Below, piece by piece: positions 24,401-33,049 of a stretch of 64,000 bases of DNA. The notes beneath the pieces were generated by a model, which was not told where the DNA came from, did not search any database, and saw only the letters and a list, made by a program, of their open reading frames with translations. Position numbers and translations under genes: made by a program. The stretch covers positions 35,270,338 through 35,334,337 of the forward strand of contig NC_060059.1 in NCBI RefSeq assembly GCF_020283565.1. The letters are read 5' to 3'. Position 1 is the first letter of the stretch; every line of letters starts with the position of its first letter. Source of the DNA: Trifolium pratense. Lineage: Eukaryota; Streptophyta; Magnoliopsida; Fabales; Fabaceae.

Positions 24401-25133
24401 TCACCACCCGAAAGGGTTTAGGGCCCCAATTATTTTGCGAACAAAGAGTCCAAACTGGGCAATGATCGGATATGTCACGATCGCCAATCCATTGACCTGT
24501 GATACCACTCTTCCCTATAAAGCCATCAGTCATCAAAAACCTATCAAGCCTGCTCATAGATAAACCATCATGACTGAACCATGAAAATTTTTTGCCCAAA
24601 ACTGGTACATCGACAACCTCCATATCATCTACAAACTGTTTGAAATTATTAATTTCTGCCATTCGACTAACAGCACTACTACCTCTTCTTTCCGAAGTAT
24701 GAAGGACAGCATTAAAATCACCTCCGATGCACCATTCACCACCATATTCTCTCTTCAAATTCAAAAGATCCTCCCAAAGTTTTCTTTTACCAGAAATACT
24801 ACACGGTGAGTACACATTAACAATATGCACCCTCGAACCCTCCCAATCAACACAGATACCGACAAAACCAAACCCAAAAAAAGTATGTAACAATTTGAAT
24901 AAATTAGAATTCCAAATTGTTAATAAACCACCAGACAAGCCAACTGATTTTTGTGCCACCCAAAAAACATCCTGATGTCCCCATAAATTATGGATAGAGA
25001 CATCATCAAAATTTTCTCTCTTTGTTTCTTGAATCAAGCAAATGTCAAACGTACCTTTTATGAGAAATTGACTCAATCTCCTCCGTTTTGCGCTCCCCCC
25101 CCAGCCTCTCATGTTCAAAGAAACCATCTTCAT
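21441..25133 (-). CDS. LINE ORF2: endonuclease and reverse transcriptase (1,230 aa)
   Basis: Makes the cDNA copy of the LINE by target-primed reverse transcription. An APE-type endonuclease fills about residues 1-235: SLNMRG, catalytic Glu in LIQETK (E36), CIGGDFNAVL and SDHCPVW near 222. The reverse transcriptase follows: IPKKDNPQTLYDYRPI, KVDFERAYDTVNWDYL, GLRQGDPLSPFLF and the catalytic FADD at about 683-686. The C-terminal third has the plant LINE zinc-finger-like region (VPSKVNVFGWRLLLERLPTR, CCAFCYREEEDINHLFFNC). There is no RNase H domain. The start codon overlaps the ORF1 stop as ATGA, so translation is probably coupled to ORF1 termination. No stop or frameshift is seen. Confidence 0.93.
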   Translation of the reverse strand: MKMVSLNMRGWGGSAKRRRLSQFLIKGTFDICLIQETKRENFDDVSIHNLWGHQDVFWVAQKSVGLSGGLLTIWNSNLFKLLHTFFGFGFVGICVDWEGSRVHIVNVYSPCSISGKRKLWEDLLNLKREYGGEWCIGGDFNAVLHTSERRGSSAVSRMAEINNFKQFVDDMEVVDVPVLGKKFSWFSHDGLSMSRLDRFLMTDGFIGKSGITGQWIGDRDISDHCPVWTLCSQNNWGPKPFRVVNGWLEHPDFKEFVDSSWKSYNVQGKKAFVLKEKLKLLKESLKIWNKEVFGILDLNIEKTVKDINDFEGLLENNDGDFDYLKREGLNKDFWNQLNYKDNLLKQKSRTKWLKEGDSNSRFFHQSIKGRRRRNQLVALRDGDHWVQGVDEIKKFVKHFFVNNFTEEWSNRPHLDGISFPTLSLNDNLFLLAPFSVDEVRDVVWNSDGNKCPGPDGFNFNFLKACWDTLKGDIMDFVHDFHSNAILPKAITASFLALIPKKDNPQTLYDYRPICLVGSLYKIISKVLATRLKKVLGNLISKCQSAFLPNRQILDGVLVVNELIDLAKRKKDKCLLLKVDFERAYDTVNWDYLSFMMKRMGFSQGWMKWMRACVFNSSMSVLVNGSPTEDFSVGKGLRQGDPLSPFLFLIAAEGLARLMQKAVDIGSFHSYKVSDALQFHTLQFADDTIMIGEGNWDNLWTLKTVLRSFELVSGLKVNFFKSKLYGINLEDSFLEAASSFLFCEVDSIPFRFLGIPVGANPRRKITWNPIVESMRNRLNSWNSRNLSIGGRVTLINSVLSSLPLYFFSFFKAPVCVLKELVNIQRKFLWGGSSENKKICWVSWDTICLPKEKGGLGIKNLNLFNQALLSKWKWRGICEPNSSWSKLLAYRYGSLYSNFLDQVVCEGRGQSIWWRDLLKIGREDNGDWFRSNISNVLGQGNAIRFWKDKWYGPDCLMDLYPALYFKTSMPNCFVADTGFEHNGKWIWNICWAETLSSTESDEAEELLYLLADISPKQDKLDSMRWIPDHSGNFSVNSAYQFLLNSVESNIVDENVVHALNQLWVNDVPSKVNVFGWRLLLERLPTRLALVRKGIIVNHREWCCAFCYREEEDINHLFFNCSFSIRVWTNIFKWMKVTYIHFEEVWSHFNSFGALVKNNKNAKGRHLIWLATTWSLWRARNNTMFRGVVANVSVIVDQIIFVTWFWFIGRIGNNSCYKFSDWCIDPLACLHSI

Positions 25134-27277
25134 TTATTAACCTTTTTTTGTTGCACCCTTCTATTTCTGCCTTCCTCGTCTCTTTTTTCATTGTTATGGA
25201 TGCGCCGAGTACATTCATCTTCATCCGCACCTTCTCCTATCCCCAAAACTTTGGCACCCTTCCAAATTTTTGACGTTACATCATTGTCTCTCCGTTTCAA
25301 AATTTGCTTATTACAATTCCTTATGTCTGATGACTGTATTGAGCTACAGCATAGAACTGCACCTGCAGATGAAATTGAATTTGTTGCTGCTACTTTTGGC
25401 TTCTTCACCCTCCCTATAGGATTACGAACACAAGTAACCGGTTTATCATGAATGGTTACTGCACCTGACAAAGCATTGGAACTGGTATTGTTTGAAATCA
25501 CAGTTTTCGACAAGCCCATGTTGTTACTAGCCACCAAATTGTTATGAATTTTTGACGCAGAATTATTATTGTTATTATTATGATAGAGCGGTCTTTCCTT
25601 GAGAGATTCAGGCGCATGTTTGCTAACAGTGCTGGTATTCGCACCTCTCTTCGGCACTGCAGACACAACAGATTTCTTGAGTAAAGATTTGGGTTTCTTA
25701 TGTCCCACTTCTCCCAACAATTCAGAATCACTAAACGCGCCTCTATTTTCAGCCATATTTCCTGTGCTAGATAAAACTGTTCTATGAAGTGGAGGCTCGT
25801 CGTTGTTTGCAATCCTCTCTACATTTGTAAAGAACAAATCTTCTTTTGATAACAACATATTATGAGAAGACATAACAGTTTCCACTATTTCCTCTTCTAC
25901 TTGAGTGCCTTCCAAAACTGTGTTGTCCTCAATTATGCGAATCCCTTTTGAATTTTCAAACTCAATCAATGCCATAGACTGCACTGACTCCCTATCAAAT
26001 TCTCTATCCTCAACATCGTGAGCTTGCTGATCCTCCATGAAAATTGCAGCCTCTGTGTTAACAAGGCCGTCTTCTTCATCAGAGTTGTCGTCAGAAACAA
26101 CCCGACCTTCATGATGATCATTTGCTGGTAAAACTATACGCATGGGTCCATAAGAATCCTCAACAATTCTTATAGGAAATACGACACCATTCACAATAGC
26201 CTCGAAAGAATCATCGACAACCCTTTGTCCTTTTCTCCTCATCAACAGCCTAGCAACATCCATCGTATTCTTCTTCGTGGTTCCGTCATCTGCATTAATA
26301 AAAGTACCATATGGTTTGCAAATCAAATCAAAGAAGTTTACATGCCACGCGTGTGCTGGAATACCATACACACGTACCCACAACAGTCTCTCGTTATCCA
26401 CCAATTCGGGTTCCCATGGTTTTACTTGACTAAACCATTGATCCAACCAACTTTTTGCCTCCAACAACAAAGCCTGTAACTCTCCCTCTTCCTGCTCTTC
26501 CATTAACACCATATTGGCACCTAGAGGTGTAATTTTGATCCCAAAGTAACCTTGTCTATGGAATTGCTCTTGAATGTTATAAGACATCCCTGGTTTATCC
26601 ACTATCCCCACAAAAGCTCCTTTTAGTTTTTTTAAATCAACACTTTCAGCTTGGTAACTCACTCTTCTCAATCCTTGATTGATTGGTCTTGCGTTATTAA
26701 TACCCTGAGTGTTTTTCTTGACTGCATGTGCATATGATCTAGGCTCCCCCCTATTACTTGCAGCATGGTTATGCGCCCCATTCTTACCATTGTATTGCCC
26801 ATCTCTTTTTTCCCCATAATCCTTATTAAACATCTCTTCTTTGTTATGATCAAGATGTCTTTCCGATCTCTGAAAACGAGAGATATTGACAGAAATTTTG
26901 TCCCTTCCAATGATTATTCCATCCAATTCGTATTCGAATCTCCTAACATCGTAAACATTTTCAAATCTAGCAAATCCAAAACGTCTACCGCCTTTGTCTC
27001 TTTTAGCCGGAATTACAACCTCCACAATATCTCCATATTTTTGAAATATGTTGTACATTGCTTTCGCTCCGAAACTTTCCGGAAATTCAGTAAAGAAATA
27101 AGATATTTGCGTAACATCTTTCTCCATATGTTGTCTATCGTTCGTTGCTATATCAATTTTTGGTAAATTATGCTCTCTTCTTCTTTGATTTCTGTTTGTA
27201 ACAAAGTTCCAATCTTGCTCTTTCTCATTTCCCATAATGTCGGGAACAAAAATTGGTTTACAATGTGAAGAACACAA
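25130..27277 (-). CDS. LINE ORF1: RNA-binding protein with RRM (715 aa)
   Basis: Probably coats LINE RNA. An RRM spans about 57-135 (TQISYFFTEFPESFGAKAMY as RNP2 region, RRFGFARFENVYDVRRFEYE as RNP1 region). A second plant-retroelement domain of the DUF4283 type covers about 215-375 (KGAFVGIVDKPGMSYNIQEQ, WVRVYGIPAHAWHVNFFDLI). The remainder is acidic, then basic and probably disordered, with a short Asn run. No CCHC knuckle is seen. The open frame begins at 27277, but the Met at about 27235 (MGNEKEQDWNFVTNR) is the more typical start. It overlaps ORF2 by 4 bp. Confidence 0.88.
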   Translation of the reverse strand: MCSSHCKPIFVPDIMGNEKEQDWNFVTNRNQRRREHNLPKIDIATNDRQHMEKDVTQISYFFTEFPESFGAKAMYNIFQKYGDIVEVVIPAKRDKGGRRFGFARFENVYDVRRFEYELDGIIIGRDKISVNISRFQRSERHLDHNKEEMFNKDYGEKRDGQYNGKNGAHNHAASNRGEPRSYAHAVKKNTQGINNARPINQGLRRVSYQAESVDLKKLKGAFVGIVDKPGMSYNIQEQFHRQGYFGIKITPLGANMVLMEEQEEGELQALLLEAKSWLDQWFSQVKPWEPELVDNERLLWVRVYGIPAHAWHVNFFDLICKPYGTFINADDGTTKKNTMDVARLLMRRKGQRVVDDSFEAIVNGVVFPIRIVEDSYGPMRIVLPANDHHEGRVVSDDNSDEEDGLVNTEAAIFMEDQQAHDVEDREFDRESVQSMALIEFENSKGIRIIEDNTVLEGTQVEEEIVETVMSSHNMLLSKEDLFFTNVERIANNDEPPLHRTVLSSTGNMAENRGAFSDSELLGEVGHKKPKSLLKKSVVSAVPKRGANTSTVSKHAPESLKERPLYHNNNNNNSASKIHNNLVASNNMGLSKTVISNNTSSNALSGAVTIHDKPVTCVRNPIGRVKKPKVAATNSISSAGAVLCCSSIQSSDIRNCNKQILKRRDNDVTSKIWKGAKVLGIGEGADEDECTRRIHNNEKRDEEGRNRRVQQKKVNK

Positions 27278-28220
27278 ACCCCAGCATCAAACACAGACCA
27301 GCAGAACAAAATAAAAATGAATGTTATAAAACCCTTGATGTTGCTTAAAATTTCCACTTCTAAACACCGTCCCCTATCCTTCAGCTAAAACCCTTCGCCG
27401 TACAGTTGCTTCGCCAAAACTGGTCCCTAGCCGAGGGGATCTCCGTTGCCGGAGAAACCGGACTAGGACTTTAAACTCTCGTTTGGCTAATCAACCGACG
27501 ATGAAGATTGATAGAAAGGAAGGAATGTTCATAGCAGAAAATTAAAAAATGGTTCAGAGAATTGTTGCAGCGGCAAAACAAAAAAAACGATCTACCTCGT
27601 TAAAAAACCTTCCTAGTAAAACCCAGTGGGATAAAACCTAGAAGGGAAAAAGAGTATAGATCAATAACCATAAACACCAAAAATTGAACCTGCTTCTTGC
27701 TACTCAGAGGAAGTAGAAAAATAATGATACCGCTTGATTGGGTGACAAATTGTAGATACCATGAAATGTTATAAGTTAACCCGGTTCCAGCGAATATGTT
27801 TCAACAAAGATGAAATAAAAAACGCAGAAGAAACAGAGAAACCCAATTCACACAAATCTTCATAATCTTGTACCAATGGTTCACTGATTGCTAATTAACA
27901 GCTTTGTTAATTGGATTCAGTAAAAACCTAACCCCTAAAAAATCTCCATCTGATAAACATAAGGAATAAGCAACGTATGAGTGAAAGTGAATTGAAATCA
28001 CACCTGTGTCACGAAGCAAACTTATAATCGATTGAATTGGGCGGAGATAGAAGAAAAGTGGAATTGGGTTGAAGGAAAACGGCGATTTCCCTGCGATTCC
28101 CTTGAATTTCGTTTTCCCCCTTTTCTATCGGAAACTGAGCAATTGGATTGTCACTGACACTGGAGCGCCGTATCCGGTGGTGGACAGCGGTGGCCAGAGA
28201 GAGCGCCGTATTCAATTTGT
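27278..28220 (-). other. LINE 5' leader
   Basis: 0.94 kb from the insertion border to ORF1. The first 200 bp are G+C richer (tacggcgctctctctgg) than the rest, as expected for an internal promoter. A frame at 28215-28009 begins at TTG and is not called. aacaggtgtg- and ggtatcattat-like sequences could act as splice sites in the leader, but none is proven. Confidence 0.6.
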
Positions 28221-28237
28221 TATAGTTAAAGCAACTT

Positions 28238-28672
28238 GAAATAACTCTTGTCTAAAATTAAATTCAAAACTGTTGCTACATTGTGTCCTTTGTTCAATCA
28301 AATATCGAATCCAATAACAATATGTGTTTTTATCATAAATTTATTAAACCCTACTCGGTTAATTACACATTCTTCTTTTAACAAAAAAAAATAACAAAGA
28401 AAAAAAAAAACTTACAACACCACTACATCAGTCGGTTATCACTTGGCCCTAAAATTAAATTCAAAATCGTTGCTATAAAGATTAAGCAAGACTTGTTAAA
28501 CCGATCCACAAAGTTTAAAAATCGTTGCAACTAGACCACAACAAACCGCTGTCATTTACTGGTTTAAGCAACGGTTATGTAGTACTGTGGGCAAAACTTC
28601 AAAAATCGTTGCCTATAGAAAAGGTCACGAATCGTTGTTGATCGCTTACTTAAACGTCAAAATGTTGTAGTG
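28238..28672 (-). mobile_element. CACTA-like terminal fragment
   Basis: Read on the minus strand from 28672, it starts CACTACAACATTTTGACG and then has repeated subterminal motifs (gttgcaacgatttttaa, gcaacgatttttgaag, ccgttgcttaaacc). CACTA transposons combine such CACTA ends with short subterminal repeats. Further gttgc/gcaac motifs near 21300 on the other side of the LINE suggest that the LINE landed inside this element. No transposase is seen. Confidence 0.6.
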
Positions 28673-30472
28673 CAACTTCATATTGTTTTGCAATATATTA
28701 TGTGTGAGAAGATATATTTTTACCTCTACTTCGAGAATATGTGTATGTTGAAGGAACTTAAATATCAATGAGGAAGATGGGTTGTCAATAATAGGCTAAA
28801 AAAAAAGAAATATTTGTTTATAGGTGAGAAAAATATATGGTATCAAATGATGTGTTTGTCAAAGGAGAATATGTTTATTTTTAAAAATAATTTGAAAAAT
28901 AAATCTCTTTTTTAAATATGAATGATAAAACTTAATAGAAATACTATTTGTAATTGTAATATAAAAATAAAATTTGTTTAATAAATAATAATTTGATATC
29001 AAAATTGATAATAATTTTTTTCGCTTTTTAAAGGCATCATTCTTATTGTAAAGTAACTATGGTAATCATTTTCAAAGATCACTTAATAAGTTAAAACTAG
29101 CTTGTATTGTCAAAAAAAAGTTAAAAATAGTTTGTTTATCTCGACTCTTATGTCACAATATATCAAAGCTTTTTGTAACTCTATAAATGTAAATAATCTA
29201 ACAAAATTTCAATAACATCAAACCACAAGTAACTCTACATACAAAAAATAATTATTTTTGCTAATATCATTTATGAAGTTAATATTTACTTTAAATCTCG
29301 TTGCTTCATATTTAGGAATATTCGAGTGACCTTATGATTCTTTAATAATATGGTTGTATATATAAAAAATATTTTAATGATAATTAACTTTTTTGACAAA
29401 TAATGATAATTAACTTATTCTATTTTTGCAATAGAAATATATTTATCCTACATATTAAAAAACTTAACATGAAATAATACAAAAATTTAATCTTAAATAG
29501 GTTGATTACACATGTACCAAAAACATCTTTTTACATTAAACTCCTTAACATATTCCCTAATTTTCCTTTATATGTTATTCACTTCTGAGTTTTGACAATA
29601 CTTTATCTTTGATATATTTTTATGGCCAATTTTTAGTTTCTATAATTTCTTTTAAATTATTTGATGGAAGGTTCATGAGACAAATAGTTTAGAGGATTGG
29701 GTATTTATTAATTTATTACTATTTTACTTGTAGAATATATTTGCTCTAATGTCATCTAAATTAATAAGCTTATATTTTTCACTTGTTTAACTTGTTTAAT
29801 ACTGGTGTTAAGCTTATATTTACGCATGAGTTCTAAAAGATAAAAGAAAAAAAATACTAAAAAAGAAAATATGAAAATAAATAAGAGATAAAAAAATAAT
29901 TTATGAAAGTGGTAATTACAAGAATTATAATTCGTACGATAAAAAATAATTATGCGACTATTTATAAAAAATCAGTTATTTGATAAATATAGCTAAATAA
30001 TACATAAATATAACAAAGGGTTACCATCATTTTGTATTTCTAACTAACATATAAATGTTTTTGTCAAAAAAAAACTAACATATAAATGTTAATTAACATA
30101 TCTCACATGCATGAATTTAAGATTCATATTTAATACATGATGAATTAGAAAAAAATGAGGTTCCCTGAACTTAGCTCAATTGGTAGGGACATCGCACTAT
30201 ATGTGCTTGAGCTCGAGTTTGAACCCGGGACACTCCACTTATTTATCTTTAAGGTGGCTTTTCTAGCCACTAGGCTACTTAACAAAAAAAAAAGAGTTCA
30301 AATTCCATGCATGTAGTTGGTTGGTGGTTTTCTTCTTGATGATTGATATGCACGTAGTTGGTTAGTGGTTTTTCGGTTATTGATATGCATGACTCCAATA
30401 GTCATATTTAATACATTCAAATGAAGAAAACTCAATTATTTTTTTTATTTTGTTAATGATCTAGTGACAACA
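28431..30472. repeat. 2.0-kb segmental duplication, copy A
   Basis: Matches 59153-61217 in direct orientation over its whole length with few differences. The main ones are a roughly 22-bp indel in the CACTA part and small A/T-run length changes. It covers the inner part of the CACTA-like end, 1.5 kb of A+T-rich non-coding DNA and a SINE. No gene is inside. Confidence 0.92.
30158..30293 (+). mobile_element. tRNA-derived SINE, family 1 (in duplication copy A)
   Basis: ttagctcaattggtaggg is an excellent box A and cgagtttgaacccggg a box B. The body aaggtggcttttctagccac and an A-rich tail follow. A copy in the same relative position at 60905 shows that the SINE was there before the duplication. 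Confidence 0.8.
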
Positions 30473-30750
30473 TTAACGCAGTACGAAAGCGTGAAGGAAA
30501 AGCAAACGCTAATCCTATAATAAAACACAGGTTCGCAAGCGACAAACCTGTTAGATAATTCTTTGTTGCCATACATAGTTTTTGATTTCTTAAACTTTTA
30601 TTGTGATATTTTTGTTGGGATTGTTAGAAGTTAGAACTCTTTGCTAACTTGGTATCAATGTCTTCCGATCCTTTGCCTACTAGCTGCTTCTTGATTTGCT
30701 TGTCTGTTCTACTATCATATCATTACCCTACTTGATTTTGGGCTATATTC
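30473..30750. other. Intergenic
   Basis: Nothing is recognised between the duplication edge and the copia relic. Confidence 0.4.
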
Positions 30751-30751
30751 A

Positions 30752-31012
30752 TTCCATTTTTGTGATGATATTGAGGAGATTCATGCAGTTGAATCATTCT
30801 TACATGCCAAATTCATTATCAAAGATCTCGGCCATCTCAATTTCTACCTTTGATCTTTAGATTACTGTCAAAGGCAATATGCTTTTGAGTTTTTAGTTGG
30901 TTGATGATATGGGAATATGTGATTGCTTGGCTTTAATGCAGTAAATACATCAAATGCTTCCCAATTTAAAACACCTCATTATGGCCTCATTGGCCTGTAG
31001 AAGAATCGATGG
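30752..31012 (+). pseudogene. Ty1-copia reverse transcriptase relic
   Basis: Reads DDIEEIHAVESFLHAKFI, then KDLGHLNFYL, a stop, QRQYAFEFLV and several stops. This is the copia RT stretch after the YVDD box (xxEIxxLKxFLxxxFxIKDLGxLxYFLG). The catalytic box, integrase and LTRs are absent. Dead. Confidence 0.72.
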
Positions 31013-32174
31013 CCGTCTGCTGAGAAAAATGACTACTGCCTAAACGCAATGCACAGTAAAAAAAAAACGCAGTGAATTTGTCGTGAAACCTATAAAGCAT
31101 TTCTCTAATGACATACACCAAATTATCTTTCAGCTTCAACTAATCCATACATTTCATTCAATTAACCGTTGAATCAAACCAATATAAATCCTATTAAACC
31201 AACCTAGAACAATAAGTGCTGCTCCCAGCAAAATCCTGACACATATACCAGTTTGGGTCTTCTATAAAAGAAGACCATCTTCAAGGTTTCGACAAAGCAG
31301 AGGCAGATACACACCCATAAGCAGCTTCTGGAAGAGAGGCAGATACACCTGCCTGCAACATAAGCAACAGTAAACCCATATCATTATAAAAATTGTGACA
31401 CACACCCATTCCTACATAAAGAGTTTTCATATCATACGCTATTCTATGTATGTATAATTATATATATTAACAGGAGGGAAAGAATAGAAAAATTCAAATG
31501 TACAGACAAATTTTATTCTACAGACCAATGAACATTAATATAGAGATCATAAATTAATCAACATACAGACGAATCTACATCATGTGGCGATTTCATATCA
31601 TCTTCAACTATGAGATTCTTGCCAATCCATGTGCTAGAAGTAGATTCAGTTGTTGGCTCGTCAGGAAAATTCTGATGTTGCTGTTGTTCTCCAATTTTAT
31701 CTGCATAGTACAAAAATTGAAATATAACCCATCTCTCATAATAATAATGTTAGTATCTTCTTAAAATTCATAAACAATTACAGTATTCTTATGAGCGATG
31801 TATTCACACATTGATTTTGAGATGATTCAATAATCATTCAAGTAATTTTAAAATTTGAATCACACACCAACTACATACAAAACTTATTTCCGGGCTTTTT
31901 AGCCCGGCCCATATTTTAATAGATCTCATACAATTAATAAAAGGGTTCTTGCATTCTAAAAGAAAACAGAGCAACTTCGTTGATTACCATATAATTAATT
32001 TTTAACAACCATTATAGCTTAACTTAAAGAAAAGAAAAAAAATACTTTCAGACAAATTAAACAAGATAGAAACACATAAGTTATCCTATGTGTTATCAGC
32101 CAAACATAATCATCAGAAAGATCGTTTAAAAATCATAAACAATTACTGTATTCTTATGAGCCATGTATTCACAC

Positions 32175-33049
32175 TAGAGCCGTCAAAATGGGCTAGCCCG
32201 AATGGGCCGGCCCGCCAAGCCCGATTTTTCCCGGGCTCGGGCTTTGAAAATCCTAGCCCAAATTATTTCCGGGCTTTTTAGCCTGGCCCGATTAAAATAT
32301 GGGCTAGCCCTAATGGGCCGCGGGCGGCCCGCAAGCTCGAAAAAATTAAAATTAAAAAATAAAATATAAATATAAATAAATTGTTTTGGATGATTTGAAA
32401 TTAGTTTGTAATATAAATTATAAAACACCGTCCGCTACTTAAGTATAGTAGATGAGTAAAAATAGGGCACCCAAGAAACTTGTAGGTAGCGGAAGAGTAA
32501 AAATAGGACGCGCGAGAAATTTGTACGTAGCGGATGAGTAAAAATAGGGCGCGCGAGAAAGTCGTAGGTAGCGGATGAGTAAAAATATGACGCACGAGAA
32601 ACTCGTAAGTAGCGGATGCGTAAAAATAGGGCGCGAGAAACTCGTAGGTAGTGGATGAGTAAAAATAGGGCGCGCGAGAAACTCGTACGTAGTGGATGAA
32701 TAAAAATAGGGCGCGCGAGAAACTCGTAGGTAGTGGATGAGTAAAAATAGGGCGCGCGAGAAACTCGTAGATAGGAGATGAGTAAAAATATGGCGAGCGA
32801 GAATTATTATATATATATATAGCGGATGAGTAAAAAATAGGACGCGCGAGAATTATTAATGCTATTTACATGGTTGAGTTTGAGCACTAGAAGTAAAAAA
32901 TAAAAAATAAATAAACCGGGGCGGCCCGAAAGTCCGACTACCCGGGCCGGGCTCGGGCACTAATTTTATAGCCAGTTTTTTAATCGGGCTTTTTAGCCCG
33001 GCCCGACGAAGCCCAAAGCCCGATCGGGCCGCCCGTTTTGACAGCTCTA
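32175..33049. mobile_element. hAT-type non-autonomous element, copy 2 (875 bp)
   Basis: Same family as 7173-8244. TIRs are TAGAGCCGTCAAAA and TTTTGACAGCTCTA. A perfect 8-bp duplication attcacac is at 32167-32174 and 33050-33057. The inner minisatellite has about 10 units against about 15 in copy 1, which accounts for nearly all of the 197-bp length difference. Confidence 0.93.
32440..32856. repeat. Minisatellite array of about 37-bp units (about 10 units)
   Basis: Same ggatgagtaaaaatag core and cgcgcgagaaactcg spacer as the array at 7437-8037. Confidence 0.9.

Larger units (their letters stand above)
21364..28220 (-). mobile_element. Full-length L1-type LINE (about 6.86 kb)
   Basis: Transcribed leftwards. 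Order: 5' leader 28220-27278, ORF1 27277-25130, ORF2 25133-21441, short 3' UTR ending ttgcttatc plus poly(A), which appears as the T run at 21363. TATAGTTAAAGCAACTT stands at 21347-21363 and again at 28221-28237, a perfect 17-bp target-site duplication (the last bases merge with the tail). Both ORFs are open, with all catalytic motifs present. The perfect duplication and open frames imply recent insertion and possible activity. The insertion site lies in DNA with gcaac/gttgc motifs like CACTA subterminal repeats. Confidence 0.92.

Noticed and set aside
22072..27166. Several 60-130 codon frames on the plus strand
   Set aside because: Antisense shadows of the LINE ORFs; no similarity or codon pattern of their own.
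28009..28215. Frame of 68 codons at the 5' end of the LINE (minus)
   Set aside because: It begins at TTG, not ATG, and lies in the leader; nothing supports translation.
30158..30293. A tRNA gene (good A and B boxes)
   Set aside because: No cloverleaf or anticodon arm, followed by a SINE body and A tail; three copies share the non-tRNA part.
30440..30472. CTAGT near the end of the 2-kb repeat as a Helitron 3' end
   Set aside because: Both copies stay identical for several bases past CTAGT, and no preceding hairpin is evident.
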